Source of the DNA: Fragilaria crotonensis | Taxonomy: Eukaryota; Bacillariophyta; Fragilariophyceae; Fragilariales; Fragilariaceae | DNA length: 64,000 bases | NCBI GenBank assembly: GCA_022925895.1 | Contig: JAKSYS010000049.1 | Location: 97,537 to 161,536, forward strand | Reading direction: 5' to 3' | Shown here: piece by piece, positions 35,646 to 48,100 of the stretch | Numbering within the stretch: the first letter of the stretch is position 1 | How the letters are laid out: the number at the start of each line of letters is the position of its first letter | Program-made: the position numbers and the translations under genes | Notes under the pieces: model-generated | What the model saw: the letters and a program-made list of their open reading frames with translations, nothing else | What the model was told of the DNA's origin: nothing | Databases searched by the model: none

Positions 35646-38600
35646 CTAAAACTCCACCTTACCGCCAAAACTTTGGTGTACCTGGGCCCTGGTAATTGCA
35701 AAGTCCAATTGTCTCCACTTCCCAAATAGAGTGCTGTGTTGTGCAAACAGCGCGGTCCTAATGGTGGCAATTCCGTGCAGGAATTTCGCCACTGTAAGGG
35801 AGGTGTAGTCCTCAAAACCATGCTCGTCGAAGCGCACATAGTGTTCCACTTCGTCGCGTGCATCTGGTTGTTTGGTCGAGCATCTAAGGTACTGCAAGAC
35901 GGATTGAGCGTCATACATCAACTCCTTGAAACATGTATTTCCCGTTGCTGGATTCAACCTTGCGCATTCAGAATTGTTCTCGCATCGCCGGAGCTCTTTC
36001 GATGCAAGGTGTTGAAACTTAGCCAACCTCGCGGACTTACCGCAATCTCTTGTTTCGCAATCTTCCACCAATGCAACTTCACGAAGGATAGCTTCAATTG
36101 TTTTCACTTTTCCAGCAGTATGCAAAATTTGGTTCGAGAATTGATTCCATAAAGTCAATGACAATGAGCGGATGCATGGGTTCTCCGAATGGACGAGACC
36201 CGTCGCGCTGATTTGAAGCTGAAAAGCATGCCCCTCTGCATCGAAAACAATCTCTAGTTCGCCCTGCGACTGAAGGCGCCGAAGAGCTGCGTAGACATGG
36301 CGCGGCTCGGCCGTAGGCCCCATCAAGTTTGTGCATCGCGATACTGAGAACTGATAAGTTGCAAGACCGCAGTGGAGTGTTGATGCATTTCTGGCGGGAC
36401 GTGAAAGGTTCTCTCCATCCCTTTCTATGTTCTCCACTACACGACCGCATTTGGAGATGCACCTCACAACTTGCTCTCTACCCTCAAGCTGCTGAAGCGG
36501 AGTTCGTTTCAGGACGACGGCAAGCCTATCATTTACTCGGCCTTCGAAACTTAAGAGCCGCTGAAGACCTTCGTCGCTTTCCATCAGCGAGAGCAATGTC
36601 TCGATCGTCTCAATCTTGCAGTCGAGTGCAGATACGGCGCTTTCAACTGGAATACCGACAAATACGCGAAGGCTCTCTGATGTCAAGTCATTACAGGAAA
36701 TGTCACCTCGTGCCACTTGGATGTGAGCATCGATCATGCGAAGTAGCGCAGTAACTTGCGAGTGGGAAATCAAGTTTGAATGAGCCAGCGAATGCCGTAA
36801 CACATGCTCGTCTTTGGTAGGGAGCGCGATTGCTTTGGCTGGTCTTCCATCACGCCCAGCTCGTCCGATTTCTTGAAGATAGTGCTCAAGCGAAGATGGA
36901 AGGTTCATATGGACAACGGCGTCGATATCGACTTTATTAATACCCATTCCGAAGGCAACAGTTGCCACACAAACTCGCGCCTTACCCCGAAGAAATCTAC
37001 TCTGAGCTATACCTCTTGCCTTGGAGTCCATGCCTGCGTGATAGACAACAATGCCTCCTTCGACTCCAGATGCGTTAAGAGCCTCTGCCAATACATCAGC
37101 ATCGCGCTGACGCCAAACGTACACGATCACATTATCGTTGACCAAACATCCATCGTAAATGGGTTGTTCTGAATCACCCTTGCTGACCTTGTTGGAAGGC
37201 TTCAAGAGAAGTCGCTGCGTCAAGAGGAGACGGGATTCCTCATCCTCCATGAATCGGCAGAAAACATCAATATTATCGCGCTCGGTGTTGAGAATCTTTA
37301 CACCAGTAGCGTCGTCACACAATGTTTCCTGAGTCGCCTGAATTTGTAGGTAGCGGCAGACATCACGAACAATCGGCGGCCCAGCGGTTGCCGTAATCGC
37401 TAGGACACTTCTTGGCTTGATGCACCCTAGAAGCGTTCGTAATCGAAGGTACGAAGGTCTGAAGTTGTGAGCCCACTCACTCATGCAATGCGCCTCGTCG
37501 ATACATAGAAGCGAAACAGGAGGGAAAGGTCTCTCCCTGGTTTGAGTCTCGTTGCTCCACTTAGGTTTAAAAAGCCTCCTGAATGAAGCAGACGTCAGGC
37601 GCTCGGGAGAAACGAACAAAATCTTCACTCTTCCCTTCAAGACGTCGTCTATCGTGCTCGCCATTTTTGACGTGGACATTCCTCCTGAAAGGCTGGCAGC
37701 TGGGATTTTGGGCGGTAGCTGTCGCAGTTGATCGTCAATGAGTGAAATTAATGGGCTGATGACGATACACGTGCCCTCTAGAATAGCGGCGGGAAGCGCA
37801 TAGCACAGGGATTTTCCAAATCCTGTTGGTGCAACCAAGAGCGAACGCTTCTGAGACATGCATCGCTGGATCGCCCATTCCTGACCTTCACGAAAACTAG
37901 AATACCCGAATAGTTCCAGGAGATGACCTCGAATTTGCGGCCCTCGCTCGAACCCTTCCTTGACGTCAGCCGATACGACATTCTGAGCTCGAGAATCTCC
38001 TTTGTCAGAAGCGTTAGATTCTGGAGAATGCTCGTCGCCATCTTCGACACCACGTCCTTCATCGCAGATTTCTAGCTCAATCGACGATGTCGACGCATCG
38101 TCGTCGACGGGAGCCGCATCCGTGCAATCAACCGCGTTACCCGTGGCCTTTCCGATTCCTGCTAGTTCATCTCTCACATAAAGGGAAAGTCTCATCAGAA
38201 GTTCTTGTTTCTTTCCTTGATTGTTTAAACCTCGACTCGTAGCCTCCTGCCGTAGCTCCGGGACCGTGAGCATGCGGAATCTGTCAACATAGTTGAATAC
38301 CTGTCTCGCAATAAAGCCGGAAAAGGAAGATTTCTTCAGCAAAGCTTCTTTCGCAGCAGCTGCAGAATCATCAACCCACTCAAAAAAGTCACATTGTTCA
38401 CCTCTTGGCATTGAGCAAGCAAAGAATTTTCTTCCCTTGTTGGACCCATTCTTCTTCACTTCTAGGACTTTGCAGGGCCTCTGATGTCCGCCACACGAAG
38501 GAGTGCTGCCACCAGTGCTCATCTCTGTTTTCTTCTCTGTTTCGTCTCTAGACCCATTGTGGAACACACCGTCAAGGAAGTCATCCACTGGATCAAATGT

Positions 38601-39687
38601 GACGGGTCGAGGGTTGCGGGGCTTCAGTGTCTTGCGTTGCACCTCATCCTCACGTTTCCGACCCCACTTCGACTTCCTCTTCGCTCCCCTGCATGACCCG
38701 GCGTTGTTCTTCATGTTTAGACGTACAAAATTCCCGCTGCCTTTAAGAGGTTGTTTCTTGTGCGGCTGTGAAAAAGTCTCTGAGATTCCTCCATTTAAGG
38801 TGTCAAGGGTCACGCCCCGAACTTGTGTTGTCAGTTCAGGATTGTTCGTTAATGTATCCCTCACGGCTTCCAATTTCTCTTTGGGAATGAGGAAGCATTC
38901 TTCACTGATTCTCTTGCTCGTCCTTTGGGTTGAGAGAATCCTTGCATCGATATCGTCAGGCTTAGAAGATTCTTGATCGCCAGTCTCATCTACGCCCTGT
39001 ATGTGCTGGTCTATGCGCTCGCACGTCGACGGTGCTGTGACATGGACAACCTCGAGTAGGCAGTCGGAAGGTTCAAATGCTCGTGAGGTGATGGCAGCCA
39101 GGTGTCTTTTGAACGGCTTGCCAGAATACTCCGCATTGACTGATCGCTTCAGCGAACCCCGGTGGATGGTCAGCGACAATTTCTTCGACACTAACGGCAG
39201 TTGCTCTAACATCGATTGAGGCTGCAATGGCGCCGCTTCGGCGAGGAGGCAGTGCCTTGTTTCACTCACGCCTGCTTTCTTTTCTACCAGCTGCGAGCAT
39301 CTCTGGCCACAGCTTGGATTTGCTTGCTTCGTGGAGGGCGTTTTCGGTTGTACGATTCTGCGCCCGGTGATCACGGGCGGCATCAGCTGGGACATGGGCT
39401 TAGAGAGGAGGCTTTGATTTGTCAAAGGTTCTTGCGTCGGATAGAGATCCCATTGCCAGACCACGTTCTGTATTGTGGTGCTTCGGTCCTGGGTTGCTGG
39501 ATGGTCTGGCAACATGAACAATCGGCTTGGTCAAGGTCGTCGCTGTCGTCTTCGGTTTCTTCCCATCCAGTATTGACTCCAACATCAACGTCGTTTCAGT
39601 GGGAGGTGGGACAACATTTTGCCTCTTTGAAAGTATTATAGGTTTCGATACCTGCTTGCCAACAACCGAGGAACGGCGTTTCGTCAT
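35646..39687 (-). CDS. RecQ4-like DNA helicase with GRF zinc finger and SAP domain
   Basis: The main frame is 39521-35646. The likely start is ATG 39687 (MTKRRSSVV) in the neighbouring frame, joined by a short GT..AG intron (39513-39468, 46 nt, in frame; a 25-nt version is also in frame) or by a consensus error. Numbering from the main frame: GRF-type zinc finger near 340-390 (GHQRPCKVLEVKKNGSNKGR, FACSMPRGEQCDFFEWVDD). SAP domain at 419-450 (LTVPELRQEATSRGL). Helicase core from 540: FREGQEWAIQ, Walker A APTGFGKSLCYALPA, DEAH box CIDEAHCMSEWAHNFRP, ITATA, then QEIGRAGRDG near 885. The AHNFRPSYLRL text after the DEAH box is characteristic of RECQL4. A 3'-5' helicase in replication initiation and repair is expected. 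The GRF+SAP N-terminus differs from human RECQL4. Confidence 0.88.
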
Positions 39688-39747
39688 CGTGATGCTGTGT
39701 CCATCAGCAGGCGATCCACTTTTTTTGGCGCATCTTTTTGAATTCAA

Positions 39748-40141
39748 GTGTGTCGGTGTTTACGGCCGGACGAGTCCGAGTGCGAGTAGCGAGTACAGGT
39801 ACCTGGTACTGCAATTATTCGTGTCATCAATCCTCGAGTTTTGCATTGAAAAATATATATAAATGAATAGCCCCAGTATCGTAAACATACAAACATACAG
39901 TACCGGCACCAGAGCGACTCTGAAATTTAATACCTAAAATTTATCTACTCTCTACCGGTACAAGTAGTCTAGTACGGTATCTACTCTAGGGTAGTAGAGA
40001 GCTGGAAGGTCCGGCCAAAGCACGTTCTAGCCGTTAAGTTCCGGTAACGAAGTCATTTCCGCGCACGCCGACTTCAAAATACATGTGCTGCGATATTTGT
40101 AGCTTTTGCAGTCAATGCAAACGAGCCGGCAAGGTTTTCTG
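39748..40141. other. Spacer upstream of the RecQ4-like gene
   Basis: Probable promoter region; GTAC/TACCGGTAC-rich short palindromes near 39795-39980. No gene seen. Confidence 0.35.
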
Positions 40142-40495
40142 ATGCGAAGTGGAAATCCACTTCAGTGAAGTGGAATTCCACTTCGGATAAGTGGAATTTC
40201 ACTTCGGGGAAGTGGAATTCTACTTAGGGGGAGTGGAATTCCACTTAGGGGAAGTGGAATTCCACTTACCCGAAGTGAAATGCAATGTTCCCAAAATGAA
40301 TTCATACTGAATTGTGTAGGCGTCACGTGTGTCCATCGCATTGTGAGGAAGTGGAATTCCACTTCGGGTAAGTGAAAATCCACTTCGGTGAAGTGGAATT
40401 CCACTTCGGGTAAGTGGAATTTCACTTTGGAGAAGTGGAATTTCACTTAGGGGAAGTGGAATTTCACTTAGGTGAAGTGGAATTTCACTGACTAG
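40142..40495. repeat. 21-bp minisatellite with palindromic core
   Basis: Two blocks (40148-40285 and 40346-40490) of a 21-bp unit, consensus AAGTGGAATTCCACTTNGGGG, are separated by about 60 bp of unrelated sequence. About 14 units. The first 16 bases of each unit form a perfect or near-perfect palindrome (AAGTGGAATTCCACTT). Because 21 is a multiple of 3, both strands stay open over the array, but I regard these frames as by-products. Confidence 0.9.
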
Positions 40496-41190
40496 GATCC
40501 ACATGATAAACGCGCCGGCCTTGCTTTTTTTCAGTTGAAAATGACATAACGTGGAAGCGAGACTCTTACTATGAGGTGTCACGTGTTCTCGTTTTTTCCT
40601 CGATTCCGACGGTGCGGCCGGACCTTCCTGTAGTACATATATGCATAGAGAGTATGACATAGAGGATTTGAGATTTAATCCGGCGGGAGGCGCGGCGCGG
40701 GAGGCACCGTGAATCAATGTATGAAGTCAAGTTGTTGAAACCCGCTGACGTACCGACTCAGCACTCGGCACCGAGCATTTGAGCCCATAATTACTTCGTG
40801 CGACTAACAAGTACTCGGAGTACTGTAGTATTGGAATATCCTATTGCATGCCGTCACTGCTGATGCCTTGAGCGCCACCAACACGAATAATGGCGCTATT
40901 GGTGACAATAACCACCCTAACTTGAGTGTCAATACCGTCGGCATTGTATGCTAGTGCCTCCACAGTCCTAAGTCCCCTATACTCGGAGTGCTGTTAAGCA
41001 GCGGCTGACTTTGAGATACGTAGCACTTCATTTCCAGGTACAGTCCCTGGTAGCAGGGTTGGAGTAGCTGAGAATTCACGACCTGCATAAGTGTGGAGTA
41101 ACATCGATTCTCGTAACCGTATCCTAGAGGGACACAGATGGCGCTGATGGTCGTGTCGAACATCTGTCCAAGCTTGCGAAAGAATCCGAT
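40496..41190. other. Spacer between the minisatellite and the CABIN1-like gene
   Basis: No coding frame of note; probably includes the 3' end of the CABIN1-like transcript. Confidence 0.35.
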
Positions 41191-44100
41191 CTAGTTTTCC
41201 TTTAGGTGCTTGTTTGAAGGCTCGGCCTCGTCATCGCAAGGAACCTTGAGGGTAAATTTGAGCTTTGGAGGCAGGCCAACAGGAACTGTCAACCGCAATG
41301 TCTTCATCTGGCTGCCAATCCTCACCGTCGTCTGGAACTTGTCACCGACTTCAAGGCCCGGTGGGACAGCAACCACAAATTGCATGGTGTCATTCTCTGG
41401 AGCTGATCTTTTCTGAGATTTAGGTCCTTCGTCCTTCTTTTCGCCAGAAGCACTGCACGCTGATGTTTTCTTAGGCTTGATTTTGCGATACAGGGTGCTT
41501 GCAAGCGACGGATACAGCTCAGAGCACAATGCTAGGCACGCTTCAGGAGTTCCGCCTTTTCCATCCTCCTGCCCAGTCGGAGGATTGGATGCTGAAATCA
41601 TTGCTCTCGGGTCTTGCGAGGTATGCCAGACAGAGGGCCTCAACTTCAGGAAGTGATGCGCTGCTGTATTGCAAGGGCTTTAATTTCTCTAGGTCATCAA
41701 TGCTTGCGTTCAGCCGAAGAAAGCATGAGTAGCATTTCTTCATGTAATCATTCTTCGGGTCCGAGGTAGGGACCTCGCTGACCAGGATCGATGCCAATGC
41801 CCGGTTGGTGATCCTCTTCAAATCTCGAACCAATCCAACAGTGTGGGGTGATCGAGCGTCTCCTAGAAGATTATCCTTCGCATGGGAGGTCTCAGGAGGG
41901 GCGCCTCGAACCAGTGCGCTGGCTTGGTAGAAGGCAGGGAGGTCGCGTTTCGTGCTAATTAATTGCTGGAAAAGAGCCTCAAGAACGCTTGAGCGTTTGC
42001 AAAGCGTAAGAATCTCCACGTAAGCCGCAAAGTACTTTCCTCGAAGAGAATCAAATTTTCGAGTGGAGTTGTTTATAATCTCCAGTGGTGAAGGGGAGGA
42101 GCTCGTATTCGTCACCCACACGGATACGAGCTGAGGTCTCCTTTTCTCGAATAACGCACTCATGACAACCTCGGCACTATTGGCGCATGCCATCGAGCTG
42201 TTTAAACCTCGAAGAAGATGACTCCTGGTTGCCGGGACCACGCCGAGACTTCCATGGACAAGCCCATTGGCTGGATCGTGGATTGCAGGTGCCCACATCA
42301 GGGCCTGAGAGTGTCGATAAACAGATCGGTGAAAGAATTGATGCTCCAGACGGCACTGAGCCAATGCTGCGACAATATCTGCAAGAATCTTCCAAATCAT
42401 CATGTTGGTGCTAGACTCGCTATTGGCCGGGGTAGAATCGCAATCATACCAGTGACATCGGGTTAACCTGACGGCTTCCGCGATGGCCTTCTCCCGAACG
42501 CTATCAGGGTATCTATGAGCTGCGATTAAGCATTTCAGCCGGGAGGCGTGCAGTCTGTAAACGACTTCCGCCTTGCCGTGAGAACTACCACCGGCATGTA
42601 CGTCAGGCAGTGCCCTTCTTCGTCCAGTGCTGATGCTTCGTCCAGTGATTTCTGGTACGTGGCAAAGGCATCTGCCATCATGCGCTCGTACACCGAGGTG
42701 GAGCCTCACCCTGATCCTTGTCTTCGGCGAAGGACTCTGCCGCGTACGTCTTTGCCGTCTTTTCGAAGCATTTTCCAAGCATGAACAAGACATCAAACGT
42801 GAATTTATTGTCGTCCCCTTCGACCTTCGAGGCAGCGTGTTTGAAGCAAGTTCGTGCAGTCTCAGATATCTCGCGCTTCTTAAAGTCTGACAACGCGCGC
42901 ATCGGGTAACCAAAACCTTGGCTTCCCATCAATTCAGAATACTTAGCAATACCCATGGTTTCAAGAATCTCGCTCTGCAAGGACATCATTTCTTTGCCAC
43001 CGGAAGCGCCCATGCCCTCTCCAACGAGGAAGAACGCCATTGAAAGGCATCTCAAAGCTATCGTACGGAGCGCTTCAACAAACATCCCCCCCCAAGCTTG
43101 TTGCCATGAGATAAAATCTTTGTTCCGGTAGGATATTTCGATTTCGTTCCAAGCGTGCGTTTCGAAAAACTCCCATGACGCATTGCCAATTCGCTTGTCT
43201 CGAATCTGCAAATTGCATTCCTTGTATTTAGCGGATGAAAACAAGGCACACTGCTCGAGCGACGAAAACGAAGCCCACTGATAATCCACATAGATGGCAA
43301 GATCATCGCCAATGAAAGGAATCCAATGTGAGGAGTCCCAAGCGTATTGAAGTTCTTGGCTTTCCTCCAACGCAGCGAGTGACATCAATTTCTTTTGTCT
43401 GAGTCTGTTATCCGTTGGGATAGAAAAATCACTGACTCTCACTGAACCAAGGGACGATCCCAGTCGATCGGCAATTAACTCTGCTTTCAACGTCACGCAC
43501 TCAGCTGCCCTAAGCCATCCAACATAGTCCGATGGATCACCATACGACATATTGTCAAGAATGGCCCAAAACTTCTTTGATAGTTCTCGTTCTTGAAAAG
43601 CAGCTATTGCTCTCTCTTCGGACGTCTTCTGACTGTCGTCGGACCTGATGCCTTTTGTGCTATCGCCACACGCCTGAGAGATGTTTGGAAGGGGGGCCTG
43701 GGCAAGCTCCTTGGCAATCCCTTTCCGCACCATGCGAATCTCATCCTTAAAATCATCGCATGATTGCACCGCAAGTCGTTTTGCGACTTCATGGTACTCT
43801 ATGAACGGCTCACACCAGCTTGCGTCGTTCCCAGCAAGAAGTGAGATTGCGTTACACGACACATCTCTCGATTCTTTGTTGAATATGAAGCGCCGCATTG
43901 CATCTCGACTTGGTGATACCTCCTCCAAAGGCAGTGCCATCGCAACGCATTCGAGAGCAGCCTTCGGTACCGATTTTCGACTCAACGTATACGCTCTCTG
44001 AATGCACCGATACAGCTGAGCTGCCGCATTTGTTGTTTCGGGGCATCTGAGCGACTTGCACTTCTCATCAGACACTTTTTCCTTTTCTATCCAATGCCCG

Positions 44101-47100
44101 TGGATGGTGAAGCCATACAGTTGCTTGTAAAGTTTGTGCAATACAGAATCGAGCAACGTTCCGATCGCCCGCGTCCCGTATGGGAAAGACTCCTGCCAAA
44201 GACTTTCCTCGGCAGAGGACTTGGCGCCGAACTCCGTAAGCAAAACATCCGCCAGAAACGAAAGGACTCTCGTTGCTGTCAAAGGCAGCAAAGTGCCCTT
44301 GTCACGTTCACAAGCGGTTTTTGGGGTGAATTGCCAAGCATTTTTTTCGTCAACCGTGTCAACAACTAGGGCGATGCAATGGATCGCGTGGCAAAGATGC
44401 CGAAGCAATTTCATCGTGCGTTCCGAGCGCGTGTCAGTGTGCGAGTCGAGATGCTCGCTTTCATATTCGTTAGCGCTCCCGTCAGAATCGAGGAACTCGC
44501 GTAAGCTCAACTTATCCACAGTCGATAAGTCATCATTTGCGTAGCTTCCGCCAGAAAATGTACAAAGTACTGAGCCACATAATCCAATGATCGATGCTGC
44601 AACTGGGACTAGCAGAGCCTCCAAGCAGATTCTACCAAAAACGCTCGCCGAATTGGGAGCGTCATCATTGCCCACGACACTCCACAGATAGAGCAAGGCC
44701 TCGACGAGGCGTGCCAGGGAATGGGGGCCGGCCGAGGGTCCTAGCCCTTCTGCACCAAAAGCTCTTCTGAGCAGGGACTGTGTCCCTACATCGCGCCCGT
44801 ACGTCCACGACGTATGTCGGGAAAGCATAATCGCAACCTCGCTTAACACCGTACCAATCAGTTCAGCCCGTCCAAGAAATTCTTTCAGTTTGGCAGACCG
44901 TCCTGAACGATTGTCATTACCCGATCCAAGCACAACAGGCAAAATGTGTCGTTGGCACACCAGTACTTTATAGCAACCGAGAAAGAAGGCTACCTCGACG
45001 TCGAGCACAGAAGGATTCATGCTTGCGACTGCTCCTTGTAACGAGCAGATGCTAGAAAAGATGCGGAGGTCATGAGTTCCAGTGGTAGACGATGCTCCTC
45101 GAGAACCGCGAGGTTCATACCAATTGGATACGAATGTCATAGCCGAGCCGATCATCTCCAAACAGTAACAACTGCTCAAGTATTGTCGCCTCTCCACGTC
45201 ATTCAGGTGTTTTTCAAACATGTAGACGATTTTGTCAACGAAAAGCTCCGCGGCGATTGCCACGAGGCAGTCCTGCCCATGATCGCCACGTCCTTTTCCA
45301 GACAGACGGCTACATCGCTGGGCTCCGGATGTTTCACGGGCGTCCTCGTCATCAGAGATACTGCCGTCATCGCTCATGATGTCATCAAATTCCTCTGCAG
45401 AAAGATTCCTTCCCGCCCTACCGCATTTTCCGCGCTTGCTCAGTAGCTCAAAGGAACACACAGCCATGCGTGTTATAAGTTCCGCAACTGCGAGACCGCC
45501 GTCCTCGTTTGCACTTAAGCAACTCATGAGTATCGTGAGAATGCTGAGATTTGGGGAAAGGACAATGTGTTCGATATGGGGGGCACCTGAAGGCGCAAGG
45601 AACCACAACGCCCCCCAGCGCTCTTCTACGTTTCCTCCGCGAACGGCCGGAGCCATGTGAAGGGTTAAATCACCTTCGTAAGTAGCCACAAAATCTTTGA
45701 GGAGTTCCTCTTGTTTAGAACCAACTTCCTCAAACGTCCCATTATATCTCTTTGCAAGCGTCATCCCGACACTGAGAAGGTCTGCCACATCTTCGGTGCG
45801 GATTGCCTGGCCCGGAACATCTCGCCAATGCTTTTCTATCTCAATTAGCTTCTCCATGAATTGTTGCCGTGCTGCTGACACTACCGACGTCGCTTGGATC
45901 TCATCTCGAAATGAATGGAGCGTCGATAGTGAAAGGACTTTCCAGTGAGCACCAGACCTTCTGGGCGATGTCAAATGAGGAGTTTTCACCGACAACACTG
46001 GAGATCCAGCAGGGAGGGAAAGGCAATGTATTGTATGCTCAACTTGCTCGATCCCGAAATCCTCCGCCATTCTTGACTCTGCATTGTTTTGACAAAGTCG
46101 GCTTCTATCAAGGTAATATCCAGCTGCCAACCAATGCAATCGGGTTTTCAGGCATATCCAGGTTCTCGATTCGAGGTAACCCGCATGTCTCAACTCAACT
46201 TCTGCAACCTTTCAAGCAGTTCCGACACAGCAACCGCAACAAAGTTGATATCAGAATCGAAGTCACCTGAACCAGTCAGCTTCCCGTCTGAACGTTTCAG
46301 TCTCAGCTCCGCGTTGAGTAGGTTGACGGACAGGTAGTCAAGACACTCCATCTCGGCTTCTGACTTTAAGGGAATATGACCGTAGGAGCAAAGATTAAGC
46401 TTATGTAAAACACCGGCCTTTCGAGTCAACAGATCAACACAATCTACTATAACGCCAGAAAGAGCCAGGGAGTCCTGATCACTTTGGAAAACGTCGACCA
46501 CGTTCAGGGACACATGGGAAACATAGCGCTGTAGAATATCGAATGGGCCAGAATTCTTCGAGCTCCATTTGTCGACGAAGGCTTTCAGACTGAAATCACC
46601 GAGCCTGAAGTCCAGACTTACACCCTCCGGCTGGGCGAGCGGGCTTTCAAATTCTTTCTGGAGACCCTCTGTGGTACTGTCCTCTGATTTGATCAACAAG
46701 TCCCAATTGATATCGTTCAAAGAAAACTTTCGATACATCTCGTCTTCAGAGGTGCAACTCAAAATCGAAGCAAGGAAGCAGTACTTGACCGACCTACGCT
46801 TAGCATCCCTGTCAGCCCGTTTACCTGAAGTGATGAGCTGAGAGAGGACGCGTTTGGACGAGCGAGCTCGCGCTGGCTCGTCTCGCTGTCGACCTTCTGG
46901 AAATTGCTTGTTCCTGTGTTGGTCACCAGAGGAAGTGCTTGATGACGGCACTGTCGTCGACTGTTCTGCCGTATCAGACGGGCCCATTAGATTATCTAAA
47001 ACGGAATCCTGAGCTGCCTCCGTCCGCTCCATCATGGCTCTCGCTGACAAAATTGAAGCCGACAACCCGCGACAGGTAGCCTCAAATCTCCAAACATCCT

Positions 47101-48100
47101 CATTCTCTAGGTACTTGCAGACAAGTCCGAGAGACCGATGCGGGAGTAGGAGCATGGGAGAAAGGTGAAGCTCTACACAAGGGGATCCAAAAGCTTCTCG
47201 AGAATCGGGATTGGAACCTTCACGACAGGCGCGGATCAGCATTCTTCCCAAAATCGACCACGAATACCGTGGAATGTCAAGAATCAGCTTGATTTGCATC
47301 TTACAGTCCTCTTCACCTTCGCCAAGAAAGGCATCAGGTAGACTGTAATGCTCTTTCAAAGCAAGAACTATCGACCTGTTTGGAGGTAAAGTCGACGGCA
47401 GTGCCGTTTTCCCCATTTCCAAGGCATGTCGCTCCAACCTTCTATACCGCAACGACGTCCCCCCAGACAGGATGCTTAATCTTCGGGCAGCGCACGCCAG
47501 CTTAAGCCATAGGACGGGATCCGACCCATCGAGATCAGATGCGTCACAAAGAGACACAAGCGCTAGTTTTTGGTGGAAGCCCACATCCCAACCGACGAGA
47601 GGCAACGGCTTGACAACCCCAGTGTCAAGGATACCACATCCCGCGATTTCACGACATTGTTGTGAAGCGACCAACAAATCTGAGTAGTTCAACAACGAAA
47701 GATATGCAATCTCGCTAACGGTGGCCTTGTGAGAGGCCGATGTCAAGATGGCAGGCTCCGGGCGACGCTCTCGTACGAACGTCCCACTCTCATGGACAAC
47801 TCTTGTCCAAGTAGGACAGAATTTTCCAATTAAGGGATCCAGTAGAATGGCCTTCTCAAAAGTTGCTTGAGCAGCTGAGGCCAAACTTTGACTCTGGGCC
47901 TTGAATTCCTCCTTTGGTCCCTCCTTCTCGGCTGCAACTTGCAACTTGTGCATCGCTCCGACACATGACATAGCAGTAGAATATGCCTTAGTAAGGCGGG
48001 CCAGCGCAGCCTCCACAGTCTCACTGCTTTTCCTTATCGATTTCGCATCGTCAGTCCTATGTGAACTCGACGAAACAACGTTGGCGGCTTCCCATCTCAT
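41191..48100 (-). CDS. CABIN1/Hir3-like HIRA histone-chaperone subunit, in five coding pieces
   Basis: Starts at ATG 48100 (MRWEAANVV) and ends at 41191, about 2,290 codons; human CABIN1 has about 2,220. Pieces: 48100-46190, 46190-42700, a short middle piece to about 42615, then 42613-41592, and the C-terminal piece to 41191. TPR-like text near the N-terminus (DPVLWLKLACAARRL, RYRRLERHALEMG) and the conserved block EVVYRLHASRLKCLI near the C-terminal third (compare EVYFRLHASILKLL in CABIN1) support the family; so does RLHWLAAGYYLDRS. The breaks can be explained by introns of about 38-46 nt (GTGAGG..GGCAG 42709-42672; GTCTGG..TTTCAG 41631-41592; about 44 nt near 46195), or by single missing bases. 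The break at 42613 has only a 17-nt GT..AG alternative and is better explained by a missing G in a G run. Family role: deposits H3.3 with HIRA/UBN in the nucleus. Confidence 0.7.

Noticed and set aside
40162-40717. Open frames with heptad-like SEIPLxx repeats
   Set aside because: They arise from the 21-bp minisatellite on both strands; period 21 keeps any frame open.
42598-42614. A 17-nt GT..AG intron in the CABIN1-like gene
   Set aside because: Far below normal intron size, and one missing G in the adjacent G run explains the break with smoother protein text. The similar 17-nt option at about 50417-50433 was rejected for the same reason.
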